From the NCBI RefSeq assembly GCF_014635305.1, contig NZ_BMCS01000001.1:2046001-2110000 (forward strand): a stretch of 64,000 nucleotides of DNA, read 5' to 3'. The translations under genes and the position numbers were made by a program. Positions 1 through 9,548 of this stretch are shown here, piece by piece. The DNA comes from Williamsia phyllosphaerae (GTDB lineage: Bacteria; Actinomycetota; Actinomycetes; Mycobacteriales; Mycobacteriaceae). Within the stretch, counting starts at the first letter, position 1; every line of letters begins with the position of its first letter. Under the pieces are notes generated by a model. The model saw only the letters and a program-made list of their open reading frames with translations. It did not search any database and was not told the DNA's origin.

Positions 1-1225
1 CGGCGCGGACGAGGTCGCCCGAGTGGAACCAGCCGCCCGCGAAGGCATCCGCGGTCGCGTCCGGTCGGTTCCAGTAGCCGCTCATGAGATTCGGTCCGCG
101 GTAAACGATCTCGCCGACCTCGCCCGGTGCGACGTCGTTCATGTCGGGATCGACGATCCGGGCGGCCATGGTCCGGATCACCCGTCCGACCGAACCGATC
201 TTGCGGTGGGTGTCCTCGCCGGTGAGCGTGCAGGTGACCGGTGACATCTCCGTCTGGCCGAAGACCGCGCAGATGGTGGCCTCCGGGAAGGTGTCGGCCA
301 TCGCCGCCAGCAGCGTCTGTGAGGCGGGAGCGGCACCCCACCACAGGAACCGCAGGGCGAGATCGCGCGGACGGGAACGCTGTTCGGCGATCACGAGCTG
401 CCACTGTGCGGGCACCATGAACATCGTGGTGATCCGCTCGGACTCGATGACATCGAGCGTCGCCGCCGGGTCGAACTGACCGATCGGCAGGATGATCGTG
501 CACACACCGTCGAGCAGGCACGAGGAGATGACGCCCAGCGCGGCGATGTGGAAGACGGGCACCGCTACCGCGGCGACGGCCTCGTGATCGACGACTCCCG
601 GTGCCACGAGGTTGTGATAGGCCTGCGCCTGCAGGTTGATGTGGGTGAGCACCGCGCCCTTGGGCGCACCGGTGGTGCCCGAGGTGTACATGATCACCGC
701 CGGCGAGGTCTCCGGCACATCGATGGGCGGGAGGTCGCGATCCTCGGCGACGAGTGCGTCGTAGTCGAGCGCGTCCCCGTCGGCACCGCCGATGCGGACA
801 CGCAGCTCGGTCGCACCGCCCGGCAGCTCGCCGACCGCGGCGACGACGGGATCGAAGACGGATTCGTGGACGATCGCGCGGGCGCCGGTGTCGGTGACGA
901 GGTGGGCCACCTCGGGCGGGGCCATCCGGAAGTTCACCGGCACCGCGATGGCGCCGAGTGCGTTGAGTGCGAGGACCGTCTCGAAGAACTCCGGACGGTT
1001 GAGGGTGAGCACCAGGACGCGGTCGCCCATGGACACCCCGCGCGCGTCCAACGCCGCGGCCAGGCGACTTATCCGTCGGTCCAGTTCACGCCATGTCGTG
1101 GCGGTTCCCAGGAAACGCAGCGCCGGCTCGTCCGGTCTCATGATCGCATGCATCCGCACCTGGTTGACCCAGGTGTGTCGTTGGGAGACCAGGGGTTCGA
1201 GGTGCCGGGGGAACGGATCATCCAT
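1..1225 (-). CDS. Acyl-CoA ligase, FadD5-like (C-terminus cut by window edge)
   Basis: Activates a fatty or other carboxylic acid to its acyl-CoA through an acyl-adenylate. The minus strand reads open from an ATG at 1225 to the window edge, about 408 codons. The P-loop of the adenylate-forming superfamily (YTSGTTGAPKG) is visible, and the N-terminal stretch around WVNQVRMHAIMRPDEPALRF resembles mycobacterial FadD5 from memory. The ATG was chosen because it places that conserved segment about 18 residues from the start; the frame stays open upstream, so a longer form is possible. The C-terminal domain with the catalytic lysine lies outside the window. FadD5 is tied to mycolate recycling in M. 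tuberculosis, but the substrate here is not known. Confidence 0.85.
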   Translation of the reverse strand, partial: MDDPFPRHLEPLVSQRHTWVNQVRMHAIMRPDEPALRFLGTATTWRELDRRISRLAAALDARGVSMGDRVLVLTLNRPEFFETVLALNALGAIAVPVNFRMAPPEVAHLVTDTGARAIVHESVFDPVVAAVGELPGGATELRVRIGGADGDALDYDALVAEDRDLPPIDVPETSPAVIMYTSGTTGAPKGAVLTHINLQAQAYHNLVAPGVVDHEAVAAVAVPVFHIAALGVISSCLLDGVCTIILPIGQFDPAATLDVIESERITTMFMVPAQWQLVIAEQRSRPRDLALRFLWWGAAPASQTLLAAMADTFPEATICAVFGQTEMSPVTCTLTGEDTHRKIGSVGRVIRTMAARIVDPDMNDVAPGEVGEIVYRGPNLMSGYWNRPDATADAFAGGWFHSGDLVRA

Positions 1226-1291
1226 GCCGCCGACGCTACTGCGGAACCGGTGGGTCGATGTCTGGTTCGACGAAGATCTGCCGCTCACGCG

Positions 1292-1320
1292 GCCGCCTCC
1301 GGCACTATGCCGGAGGTGGC
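1292..1320. repeat. Imperfect palindrome 3' of the AbiEi/DUF559 pseudogene
   Basis: A 13-bp stem with a 3-nt loop (arms 1292-1304 and 1308-1320), starting 2 bp beyond the stop of the pseudogene. Read as a single strand, the plus strand has one G.T pair (1295/1317) and the minus strand has A.C there. It could be a terminator or the border of a DUF559 cassette. No matching copy was seen on the other side of this gene. Confidence 0.6.
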
Positions 1321-1322
1321 GC

Positions 1323-2064
1323 TCAGGACGGACGATCTCCGTCGCGGATGCGGTGCCGCTCGGGCAGGGTCACGCCCCGGATCGCTTCCAGCGACTCCTG
1401 CCATCCGTAGACCACGTCGTCATAGGTGAGTCGGATCTTCAGCCATCCCCGCACCCAGGGCGGCTCGGTCGCGGTGCCGGTCGTTCTGGTAGTCCTCCAG
1501 GCTGGTGTGGTGCATCTTGCTGTCGCACTCGATGAGCAGCTTCCCGACGCGCAGATCGACCTTTCCGACCCCGGCGATGCGCGGCTGCACCACGACGGCG
1601 AAGTTCAGCGCACGAAGTCGCACTCGCACCAGCGATTCCGTTCCCGACTGAGAGTTGCCGTCGCACTTCGACAGCAACTTCTTCCCGCGAGGGCCGAGGC
1701 AGGATGCGATGTCGGCGCCGTGCGCGAGACCGGACTCCAGCACCGAATCGCAGGCCGCGATCCAGTGTTCGTCGGTTATGCAGCGCAGGGCGCACCCGAG
1801 CGCGACGTCGACCGGGTCGACGGCTGTGCGGGTGGGCGGCGGCGTTCCGTCACCGCGGCAGCCATGCGCCATCGACGTGCGCAGAGTCCTGCTGCCCCGC
1901 ACATGGACGCCGCCGTTACCCGGGGCGATCCAGGCGCCGTGGGCACGCTGCGCCGAGACGCAGCCGAGCACCCCGCCGGCACGTACGGCCGTGACCACGG
2001 TCGGGTCCGCGTCGGACCGGGCGTACCAACCCGGGCGGAGTCGGACGAGGTCCCCGACACGCAC
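1323..2064 (-). pseudogene. AbiEi-like/DUF559 (Vsr-fold) protein, frameshifted
   Basis: An N-terminal winged-helix AbiEi-antitoxin-like part (RLRPGWYA) precedes a C-terminal DUF559/Vsr-like PD-(D/E)XK domain (VDLRVGKLLIECDS, then YQNDRHRDRAAL). The frame from GTG 2064 stops at 1420. The expected family ending GWLKIRLTYDDVVYGW continues one frame over and stops at 1323. Removing one G from the GGGG run at 1447-1450 would restore a protein of about 246 residues. The N-terminus is also about 40 residues shorter than the intact relative at 18207, because an in-frame TGA (the stop of the methyltransferase) lies just upstream. Either a real pseudogene or a homopolymer error. Confidence 0.7.
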
Positions 2065-2112
2065 CGCGCGGCGGATCTGCGACTCCGTGGCCCCGAGTCG
2101 GAGGAGGTGGTC

Positions 2113-2757
<645 letters not shown>

Positions 2758-2793
2758 TAAGGCGGGTCGCCTGACCTCGACGAGGACTGCCGT

Positions 2794-2799
2794 TAGTGT
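2794..2799 (+). promoter_or_regulatory. -10 box for a leaderless quinone oxidoreductase transcript
   Basis: TAGTGT followed by 7 nt (GACGGTC) and ATG 2807. This supports the ATG at 2807 over in-frame starts further upstream, which would lie inside the promoter. Confidence 0.55.
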
Positions 2800-2806
2800 G
2801 ACGGTC

Positions 2807-3778
2807 ATGAAGGCGCAGATTCTCACCGAAGAGACCGGGCCCAGCGGGCTGACCCTGACCGATGTCGACGACCCCACCCCCGCGCAGGGGCAGGTCGCCG
2901 TGGACGTCAAGTCCTGCGGGGTGTGTTTCCCCGACCTGCTGATGAGCCAGGGGAAGTACCAACTGCGTCTGCCGACGCCGTTCACACCCGGCACCGAGGT
3001 CGCGGGTGTCGTCACGTCGGCACCGGAGGGATCCGGCTACTCCGCCGGTGATCGGGTTCTGGTCATGTCGGTGGTCGGTGGTTTCGCCGAGAAGGTCGTC
3101 GCCGCGCCCGAGCAGCTGCTTCCAATCCCCGACGGACTGAGCTTCGACGAGGGCGCCGCGATGGGCATCAACTTCCAGACCGCGATCTTCGCGCTGCAGC
3201 TCCGTGCGAACCTGCGTGCGGGGGAGACGGTCGGTGTCCTCGGTAGTGCCGGCGGCGTCGGTGTCGCGACCATCGCGGTCGCGAAGGCCCTGGGCGCGCG
3301 GGTCATCGCGATCGTGCACCGCACGGGTGCCGACGACATGCTGCGGGAGGTCGGGGCCGACGAGGTCGTCGCCCTCACCGACGGCTGGGGTGACCGGCTC
3401 AAGGAGCTGACCGGCGGCCTGGGCGTGGACGTGCTGATCGACCCGGTCGGCGGGGAGGTGTTCGACGAGGCGCTGCGTCAGGTGGCGCCCGACGGCCGGT
3501 TCGTCGTCATCGGGTTCGCGGCGGGCGGCATCCCGTCCGTGAAGCTCAACCGCGTCCTGTTCCGCAACATCTCCGTGGTCGGGGCGGCCTGGGGTGAGTA
3601 CATTCGGACGCATCCGGCGGTACCCGGCGAGCTGCACACCGAGCTGACGGCGATGATCTCCGCGGGTATGCGCCCGCCGGTCAACGTCACCTATCCGCTC
3701 GCTGATCTGCCGCAGGCACTGTCGGATCTGGAGAACGGCAAGATCCTGGGCAAGGCGGTCATCCACATCGCCGACTGA
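2807..3778 (+). CDS. NADPH:quinone oxidoreductase family protein (MDR superfamily)
   Basis: A 323-residue zinc-independent medium-chain reductase that probably uses NADPH to reduce a quinone or an enoyl/alpha,beta-unsaturated carbonyl. The N-terminal GroES-like part has CGVCFPDLLMSQGKYQ and TPGTEVAGVV. The Rossmann part carries the nucleotide-binding motif VLGSAGGVGVATIAVAKALGA and later LIDPVGGEVFDEALR. The structural-zinc cysteine lobe is absent, as expected for this subfamily. From memory it resembles Rv0149-type proteins of M. tuberculosis. The start at ATG 2807 fits the MKAQILTE opening and the leaderless promoter. The true substrate is unknown. Confidence 0.85.
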   Translation: MKAQILTEETGPSGLTLTDVDDPTPAQGQVAVDVKSCGVCFPDLLMSQGKYQLRLPTPFTPGTEVAGVVTSAPEGSGYSAGDRVLVMSVVGGFAEKVVAAPEQLLPIPDGLSFDEGAAMGINFQTAIFALQLRANLRAGETVGVLGSAGGVGVATIAVAKALGARVIAIVHRTGADDMLREVGADEVVALTDGWGDRLKELTGGLGVDVLIDPVGGEVFDEALRQVAPDGRFVVIGFAAGGIPSVKLNRVLFRNISVVGAAWGEYIRTHPAVPGELHTELTAMISAGMRPPVNVTYPLADLPQALSDLENGKILGKAVIHIAD

Positions 3779-3810
3779 CCCCCGGGTCTCGACCACTGCG
3801 AGGAGTCGTC

Positions 3811-4083
3811 ATGTGTCGCAACATCACCGAGCTGCGGGGCCTCGAGCCGCCGGCCACGTCGGTCGAGATCGAGGCGGCGTCGCGTCAGTACGTACGCAAG
3901 GTCAGCGGTGTGGCGAAGACGTCGCCCGCCAACGTCGAGGCGTTCGAGGCCGCGGTGGCGGCCGTGACCGCGGCGACCACCACGCTGCTCGAGGCGCTGC
4001 CGGCGCGACGGCAGCCGCCGCGCACCGTCCCTCCACTGCGCCGACCCGAGGTGCAGGCCCGGATCGCTGCTCGGGCGCGCTGA
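3811..4083 (+). CDS. DUF2277 family protein
   Basis: A 90-residue protein matching the DUF2277 pattern: MCRNITELRGLEPPAT at the start, then AASRQYVRKVSG and a helical EAFEAAVAAVTAATTTLL segment, with an Arg/Pro-rich tail. The function of the family is unknown. The ATG lies 32 bp after the quinone oxidoreductase stop, preceded by CGAGGAGTCGTC, which contains a good ribosome binding site, so it is probably co-transcribed with that gene. It converges with the P450 gene, whose stop begins 7 bp later. Confidence 0.8.
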   Translation: MCRNITELRGLEPPATSVEIEAASRQYVRKVSGVAKTSPANVEAFEAAVAAVTAATTTLLEALPARRQPPRTVPPLRRPEVQARIAARAR

Positions 4084-4089
4084 CGGGAC

Positions 4090-5343
4090 TCAGCGCGCGG
4101 CGCCGTAGCTGACCTCGAGATCCTTCACCCCGTTGATCCAGCCGGACCGCAGTCGGGTGGGGTCGGCGAGCTTGGTGATGTCGGGCGCGAGGTCGGCGAT
4201 GGCGTTGAACATGATGTCGACCTCCATTCGGGCCAGGTTGGCCCCGACGCAGTAGTGCGCCCCGCTGCCACCGAACGCCAGGTGCGGGTTGGGGTTCCGC
4301 GTGATGTCGAACGTCCTCGGGTTCTCGAACACCTCGTCGTCGAAATTGGCGGAGCTGTAGAACATCCCCACCCGCTCGCCCGCGCGGACGGTGACGTCAC
4401 CGAGGACCACGTCGTTGATCGCGGTCCGCTGGAAGCAGTGCACCGGGGTCGCCCACCGGATCACCTCGTCGGCGGCGGTGGCGGGGCGCATCCGTTTGAA
4501 CAGCTCCCACTGCTCGGGGTGGTCGAGAAATGCGTTCATGCCGTGGGTGATCGCGTTACGGGTGGTCTCGTTGCCGGCCACGGCGATCAGGATGACGAAG
4601 AAGCCGAACTCGGCCTCGTCGAGCGCCTCGCCGTCGACGTCGGCGTTGACCAGGGTGGTGATGATGTCCTCGGCCGGGTTCTTCCGGCGGTCCTCGGCCA
4701 TCGCGTAGGCGTATCCGAGCAGCGCGGCGTTGGCCTCGGCGGCGTCGATGTCGCCGTAGTCGGGGTCGTCGGTGTTCATCACGGCGTTGGTCCAGGTGAA
4801 CAACTTCTCCCGGTCCGCGGCCGGTACCCCGATGAGGTCGGCGATCGCCGACAGTGGCAGATCCACCGCGACGTCGTCGACGAAGTTGCCGGGACCTTTG
4901 GCGATCGCGGCGGAGACGATCTCTCTCGCACGCGCATCGAGGATGTCGTGCAGCGAGTTGACCGCGCGCGGGGTGAACAGCCGCGACACGACCTTGCGCA
5001 TCCGGGTGTGCTCGGGCGGATCGTGGTTGATCAGCATCGCCTTGGTGTACTCGAGCAGTTCAGGGGTCATCATGTCCGGGAGTCGCATCACCGCGCCCTG
5101 GGTGTTGCTCGACCAGTCGGTCGAGTTCTTCGAGATGGCCCGGATGTCCTCGTGCCGGGTGGCGACCCAGTAGCCGTTGTCGCGGAACGGACCGACCTCG
5201 GGATCCTGATCGATCCAGAAGATGCGCTTGGTCTCGCGCATCCGGGCGAACTCGTGGTGCGGCATCCCGTTCTCGAGCAGCGCGGGATCGGTCAGATCCC
5301 AGCCGGCCCCGAACGGACAGCGGGTGGGGAGTTCGGTGGTCAT
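4090..5343 (-). CDS. Cytochrome P450, CYP125-like
   Basis: A 417-residue soluble P450. The I-helix motif AGNETTR, the ExxR motif (DEVIRW) and the heme-ligand loop FGGSGAHYCVGANLAR are intact. Long stretches (RLFTPRAVNSLHD, DEFGFF-like EAEFGFFVILIAVAGNETTRN, RNPNPHLAFGGSGAHYC, RSGWINGVKDLEV) resemble CYP125A1, the steroid C26/C27 hydroxylase of cholesterol catabolism, from memory. It is the last gene of a leftward operon with ALDH, SDR, HIBADH-like, CMD and thioesterase genes, all joined by ATGA-type overlaps. An RBS (AAGGA) precedes ATG 5343. Steroid or branched-lipid terminal hydroxylation is the likely role; the exact subfamily is uncertain. Confidence 0.85.
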   Translation of the reverse strand: MTTELPTRCPFGAGWDLTDPALLENGMPHHEFARMRETKRIFWIDQDPEVGPFRDNGYWVATRHEDIRAISKNSTDWSSNTQGAVMRLPDMMTPELLEYTKAMLINHDPPEHTRMRKVVSRLFTPRAVNSLHDILDARAREIVSAAIAKGPGNFVDDVAVDLPLSAIADLIGVPAADREKLFTWTNAVMNTDDPDYGDIDAAEANAALLGYAYAMAEDRRKNPAEDIITTLVNADVDGEALDEAEFGFFVILIAVAGNETTRNAITHGMNAFLDHPEQWELFKRMRPATAADEVIRWATPVHCFQRTAINDVVLGDVTVRAGERVGMFYSSANFDDEVFENPRTFDITRNPNPHLAFGGSGAHYCVGANLARMEVDIMFNAIADLAPDITKLADPTRLRSGWINGVKDLEVSYGAAR

Positions 5344-5978
5344 CGGGGTCCTTCCCGGTCGTCTGGTCCTGTGGGCGCGACTCTTCTGGGCACGATGAAG
5401 ATGCCCTCGGCGGTCACCGTGATGCCGTCGGAGTCCGACATCGATCCCCGCACGGTCAGCTTCCGGCCTGCGGTCGCGACCACGTCGGCTTCGAGGTGTA
5501 CGGCGCCGAGCGGTGTGGCGCGCTGGTAGCGCAGTGTCAGGGTCCCGGTCATGGCGCTCGCGGCCTCACCCAGGATGTGATCGAGCAGCAACGCGCAGAT
5601 GCCGCCGTGGACGAGTCCGGGTGGCCCCTCGTAGGCCGCGCCCAGGACGACGTCGGCGACGCGGCGATGGTCGCCCTCATGCGTCACCACCATCGGCGGT
5701 GCGATCGCGTTGCGGATCCCGATGGCGGGGTTGCCCCAGGGCATCCCGGTGCCGTCGGCGGTGTATCGCACCCCGTGCGGGCCGTCGCTCTGCGTCGACC
5801 GCAGCATCGCGGTGGCCCGATCGATCAGCTCACCGGCCGCGCGGATGGTGTCGGGATCGACCTCGGTGCGGATTGTGGCGTCGAGGAGTTCGCGTACCGA
5901 GTTGGTCAGCGGTGTGTAGAGACCCGTCCGACGGGCGACCTCCTCGGACGTGATGTCCTCGAAGACGAACTGCCTCAA
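5340..5978 (-). CDS. PaaI-type hotdog thioesterase
   Basis: A 212-residue hotdog-fold protein, probably hydrolysing an acyl-CoA. The PaaI-type active-site segment EGPPGLVHGGICALLLDHILG is followed by TLTLRYQRATPLG. About 100 residues precede the hotdog domain. The start is taken as TTG 5978, which overlaps the CMD stop (TTGA), because everything upstream in this frame is out-of-frame CMD coding sequence. Its own stop overlaps the P450 start (ATGA), so translation is probably coupled. In this operon it could release or recycle CoA esters made downstream of alcohol and aldehyde oxidation. Confidence 0.75.
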   Translation of the reverse strand: MRQFVFEDITSEEVARRTGLYTPLTNSVRELLDATIRTEVDPDTIRAAGELIDRATAMLRSTQSDGPHGVRYTADGTGMPWGNPAIGIRNAIAPPMVVTHEGDHRRVADVVLGAAYEGPPGLVHGGICALLLDHILGEAASAMTGTLTLRYQRATPLGAVHLEADVVATAGRKLTVRGSMSDSDGITVTAEGIFIVPRRVAPTGPDDREGPR

Positions 5979-6373
5979 CGATTCTTCTCGAAGTTGCCGA
6001 TGACCTTGCCGAAGGTGAAGTTGAGCTTCGTGCCGAGCGGCCACCCGATGTAGTAGCAGAGGAACAACGCGATCTCGCGGAGCTGATCGGGTTCCAGCTC
6101 GCCGTTGCCCAACGCGGCACCGGCCTGGATCTCGGCGACGTCGTCGAGGCCGGACGCGGCGAGTGCGCCGAGCAGCAGCAGACGCCGGTCGCGGACCGTG
6201 AGTCCCTCCCGGGTCCACACATCGCCGAACAGGTGATCGGCGGTGTGGGCGAAGTAGTCGCCGGGCCCGTCGGACAGGTCGAAGCCGTACACCTCGGCCA
6301 TCTTGGCCAGGCCCTTACGTCGCTGCTCGGACTGGGGCTGCTCGGACGGGGGCTGTTCGTTCGGTGCGGTCAT
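5975..6373 (-). CDS. Carboxymuconolactone decarboxylase (CMD) family protein
   Basis: A 132-residue AhpD/CMD-fold protein. The family core is visible as LTVRDRRLLLLGALAASGLDDVAEIQAG and DQLREIALFLCYYIGWPLG. The CxxC of peroxidase-type AhpD proteins is missing, so a redox role is unlikely. The N-terminal 20 residues are Gln/Ser/Glu-rich. From memory it corresponds to Rv0771, which also follows a beta-hydroxyacid dehydrogenase gene. Start (ATG 6373) and stop overlap both neighbours by a few bases. The reaction is not known; despite the name there is no evidence that it acts on carboxymuconolactone. Confidence 0.8.
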   Translation of the reverse strand: MTAPNEQPPSEQPQSEQRRKGLAKMAEVYGFDLSDGPGDYFAHTADHLFGDVWTREGLTVRDRRLLLLGALAASGLDDVAEIQAGAALGNGELEPDQLREIALFLCYYIGWPLGTKLNFTFGKVIGNFEKNR

Positions 6374-7275
6374 CGGGTGACTCCGTTCTGGTGGTGGGTC
6401 GCGATCTCGCCCGGTCCGACACCGAGTCCATCGCCGAGTCTCCTCAGCGCGATGCGGCCGAGGGGGAGATCGACGTCGAGTTCCTCGGCGAGATCCAGCG
6501 CGAGAGCGACGTCCTTCTCGCCGAGGCCGCGCACGTGGGTGAACACCGAGTGCCAGAAGTCGTCGGTGTCGATGGGTGCGGTGGTGTCGCGCAGCATGAT
6601 CGCGCCGGCGCCGCCGGTGATCGCGTCGGTGTGGCGCACGACCTTGCCGAGCTTGACGATGTCGATGCCCGCGGCCTCGGCGAGCCGGGCGGCCTCGGTG
6701 GTCGCGGTGAACGAGATGAAGTGGAGAAGGTTGCGCGCCAGCTTCATCCGCGTACCCGCGCCGACGTCACCGGCGTGGATGGTCATGTCCGACGCGAGCG
6801 CGAACACCGGCTTGACCTTCTCGTAAGCGGCACGGGGACCGCCGACCATGATGGCGAGCCGGCCCTGCTCCGCGCCGGGGGCGCCGCCGGAGACCGGTGC
6901 GTCGACGAGGGCGACATCCTGTGCGGCGCAGATCTCGGCGAGGTCGATCGCCGTACCCGGCGCGATGGTGGAGTGCACGGCGATCACGGTTCCGGCCGAG
7001 GCGGTCTCGAGAATGCCGCCGGGACCGGTGATCACCGACCGGACCTGCGCATCGTCGAGCACGGTGATCGAGATGACGCGCGCGGTCGCTGCGACCTCGG
7101 CGGCCGTCGCCACGGCGGTGGCGCCCGCGGCGACCACCTTCTCCGTCGCCTCGGGTCGGGCATCGCAGACCACGAGGCCGCCCGGCCATGCGACGAACCG
7201 CTGGGCGATGGGCGCACCCATGTTCCCCAGGCCGATGAACCCGATCGGAAAGGTGTCGGTGCTCGCGGTGGTCAT
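6370..7275 (-). CDS. Beta-hydroxyacid dehydrogenase (HIBADH family)
   Basis: A 301-residue NAD(P)-dependent dehydrogenase of the 3-hydroxyisobutyrate dehydrogenase family. The N-terminal nucleotide-binding motif is IGFIGLGNMGAPIAQRF, the substrate motif is DAPVSGGAPGAEQGRLAIMVGG, and the catalytic-lysine segment is GAGTRMKLARNLL. It corresponds by position and type to Rv0770. ATG 7275 overlaps the stop of the preceding SDR gene (ATGA), and its stop overlaps the CMD start. The substrate is unknown; the setting suggests a hydroxyacid made from a lipid or sterol side chain. Confidence 0.87.
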   Translation of the reverse strand: MTTASTDTFPIGFIGLGNMGAPIAQRFVAWPGGLVVCDARPEATEKVVAAGATAVATAAEVAATARVISITVLDDAQVRSVITGPGGILETASAGTVIAVHSTIAPGTAIDLAEICAAQDVALVDAPVSGGAPGAEQGRLAIMVGGPRAAYEKVKPVFALASDMTIHAGDVGAGTRMKLARNLLHFISFTATTEAARLAEAAGIDIVKLGKVVRHTDAITGGAGAIMLRDTTAPIDTDDFWHSVFTHVRGLGEKDVALALDLAEELDVDLPLGRIALRRLGDGLGVGPGEIATHHQNGVTR

Positions 7276-8000
7276 GACCGGATGATCTGTCCGCCATCGA
7301 CGTTGAAGATCTGCCCGGTGATCCACGAGGCCTCGTCGGAGAGCAGGAACAGGCAGGTGCCCTCGAGATCCTTCGGGGTGCCCATCCGCGAGAGCGGCAG
7401 CTTCTTGACGATGTCGGCGACCATCTTGCCCGGTGTGGTGGAGCGGGTGGCCTCGGTGTCGATGGGACCGGGCGCGATCGCGTTCACGCGGATACCGGAA
7501 CCGCCGAGCTCGGTCGCGAGCTGCTGGGTGAGGCCGTTGATCCCGACCTTGGCCAGACCGTAGAAGCCGCTGTAGAGCCATGCCGCGGTGGAGGACTGGT
7601 TGACGATGGCGCTCCCCGGCTTCATGTGGCCGTAGACGGCGCGGGTCACGTTGAGTGCCCCGTCGAGGTTCACGCTCATGAACTTCTTGTAGTAGTCCCA
7701 CGGGACGGTGATGAGGAAGTCGAGTTGCATGCCGCCGTAGATCGCGGCGTTGTTGACCAGGTAGTCGATCTGGCCGTACTCGTCGAGAGTGGCCTGCGCC
7801 AGGGCTTTCGCGGACTCCTCGTCGGCGACGTCGGTGTGCACGTAGAGCCCACCGAGGTCGGCGGCGACCTTCTCACCCGCCTCGTCGGACAGATCGGCGA
7901 TGACGACCTTGGCCCCCTCGGCGGCCAGTGCGCGTGCGTAGCCCTCGCCGATGCCGCCCGCGGCTCCGGTGACGATGGCGGTCTTTCCTTCGAACCTCAT
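7272..8000 (-). CDS. Short-chain dehydrogenase/reductase
   Basis: A 242-residue classical SDR. The cofactor motif is VTGAAGGIGEGYARALA, NNA is present in YLVNNAAIYGG, and the catalytic Ser-Tyr-Lys set is in NQSSTAAWLYSGFYGLAKVG. The C-terminus is INVDGG-like (IFNVDGGQIIRS). It corresponds to Rv0769, the gene between aldA and the HIBADH-like gene in mycobacteria. The stop overlaps the HIBADH start (ATGA). A 42-bp gap separates it from the ALDH gene; a GAAGAG tract before ATG 8000 is a weak RBS. It probably oxidises a hydroxyl or reduces a ketone on the operon's unknown substrate. Confidence 0.87.
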   Translation of the reverse strand: MRFEGKTAIVTGAAGGIGEGYARALAAEGAKVVIADLSDEAGEKVAADLGGLYVHTDVADEESAKALAQATLDEYGQIDYLVNNAAIYGGMQLDFLITVPWDYYKKFMSVNLDGALNVTRAVYGHMKPGSAIVNQSSTAAWLYSGFYGLAKVGINGLTQQLATELGGSGIRVNAIAPGPIDTEATRSTTPGKMVADIVKKLPLSRMGTPKDLEGTCLFLLSDEASWITGQIFNVDGGQIIRS

Positions 8001-8042
8001 GAATTACTCTTCTCTGCAGGGGTGTTCACGGTGGGCGGCCGG

Positions 8043-9533
8043 TCAGGCCGGGGTGGCGACAGCTTTGGTCTCGAGGTATTCCTCGAAGCCGAGCGCGCCC
8101 ATCTCACGTCCGATGCCGGACTGCTTGTAGCCGCCGAAGGGGACGTCCGCCCCGTACCAGATGCCGCCGTTGACGCTCATGGTCCCGGTGCGGACGCCGT
8201 CCACGACGTGGGCGATCCGGTCGGGGTCGGTGCCCCACACCGCGCCGGACAGGCCGTAGGGGGAGTCGTTGGCGATGACGATCGCGTCGTCGTCGCCGTC
8301 GTGCGGGATGATCACGAGCACGGGGCCGAAGATCTCCTCCTGCGCCGCGCGCGCGGAGTTGTCGAGACCGGAGATGAGGGTGGGTTCGACGAAGAAGCCC
8401 TTCGGATGCTTCTCCGGTCGGCCACCGCCGATCTCGACGGTGCCGCCCTCCTCCTTCGCCAGTGCGATGTAGGACTCCACGCGATCGCGCTGCACCGCCG
8501 AGATCACCGGTCCGCAGATGGTGCCCGGGTCGGTCGGGTCGCCCGCCTCGAGGCCCGCCATGGATTTCCGGGTGTAGCGGATGGCGTCGTCGTAGCGCTC
8601 GCGGGGGACCAGCAACCGGGTGGTGATGGCGCAGCCCTGCCCGGCATGGGTCACGACGCTGAAACCGGCCATCGAGCACGCCGCCTTCAGGTCGGCGTCG
8701 TCGAGGACGATGAACGCCGACTTGCCGCCCAGTTCCAGGAAGACCTTCTTGAGACTGGCTGCGGCGGCGGTCATCACGGCCTTGCCGGTGGCGGTGGAAC
8801 CGGTGAACGAGACGATGTCGACACGGGGGTCCGACGACAGGAGTGCGCCGACGGCGTGGTCGCTGGAGGTGACGATGTTGATGACGCCGGCAGGGATGTC
8901 GGTCTCGGTGGCGATGACCGTGCCCACCAGTGCCGCGCACCACGGGGTGTCGGGGGCGGGCTTCAACACGACTGTGCACCCGGCCGCCAGTGCGGGTCCG
9001 ATCTTCGCGAAGTTGATCTGGTGCGGGAAGTTCCACGGGGTGATCGCGCCGACGACCCCGACGGCCTCCCGCTTGATGATCCGCTGGTTCGGGATGCCCA
9101 TGGGTTCGGCGCGACCGAGATCGGTCTCCCACGCGAAGTTCTCGGCGAGATCGGCGCAGTACCCGAGGTCGGCGATCGGCCCCTCCAGTTGCGGCCCCGT
9201 GGTGAGGAACGCGGGTGCCCCGACCTCGGCGATGGTGATCTCGCGCAGTTCCTCGATGTGGCCCTGCAACGCATCTCGCAGCTGACGCAGGCACCGCGCC
9301 CGGAACGCGTGGTCGCGTGACCACGAGGTGGTGTCGAAAGCCGTTCGCGCGGCGGCGATGGCAGCGTCCATGTCGTCGGCCGTGCCGTCGGCGGCCAGGC
9401 CGATGACCTGCTCGGTCGCCGGGTTGACGATCTCGAAGGTACCGCCGGATCCGGGCCGCAGCTCCCCGTCGATCAGGAGGTCCGAACTCACCGTCGGATG
9501 GAGCTTCCGTACCTCGACCTCGGGCTGGACCAT
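8043..9533 (-). CDS. NAD(P)+-dependent aldehyde dehydrogenase (AldA-like)
   Basis: A 496-residue aldehyde dehydrogenase that converts an aldehyde to the acid. The nucleotide-binding motif FTGSTATGKAV, the general-base segment ELGGKSAFIVLDDAD and the catalytic cysteine in HAGQGCAITTRLLV are all present. It is the promoter-proximal gene of the leftward operon and the positional counterpart of Rv0768 (aldA). ATG 9533 has a GGAG tract just upstream. The start lies about 20 bp from a GACACGTGTC palindrome that probably binds the TetR protein encoded divergently at 9598. Confidence 0.9.
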   Translation of the reverse strand: MVQPEVEVRKLHPTVSSDLLIDGELRPGSGGTFEIVNPATEQVIGLAADGTADDMDAAIAAARTAFDTTSWSRDHAFRARCLRQLRDALQGHIEELREITIAEVGAPAFLTTGPQLEGPIADLGYCADLAENFAWETDLGRAEPMGIPNQRIIKREAVGVVGAITPWNFPHQINFAKIGPALAAGCTVVLKPAPDTPWCAALVGTVIATETDIPAGVINIVTSSDHAVGALLSSDPRVDIVSFTGSTATGKAVMTAAAASLKKVFLELGGKSAFIVLDDADLKAACSMAGFSVVTHAGQGCAITTRLLVPRERYDDAIRYTRKSMAGLEAGDPTDPGTICGPVISAVQRDRVESYIALAKEEGGTVEIGGGRPEKHPKGFFVEPTLISGLDNSARAAQEEIFGPVLVIIPHDGDDDAIVIANDSPYGLSGAVWGTDPDRIAHVVDGVRTGTMSVNGGIWYGADVPFGGYKQSGIGREMGALGFEEYLETKAVATPA

Positions 9534-9548
9534 GAATCGAACTCCGAT

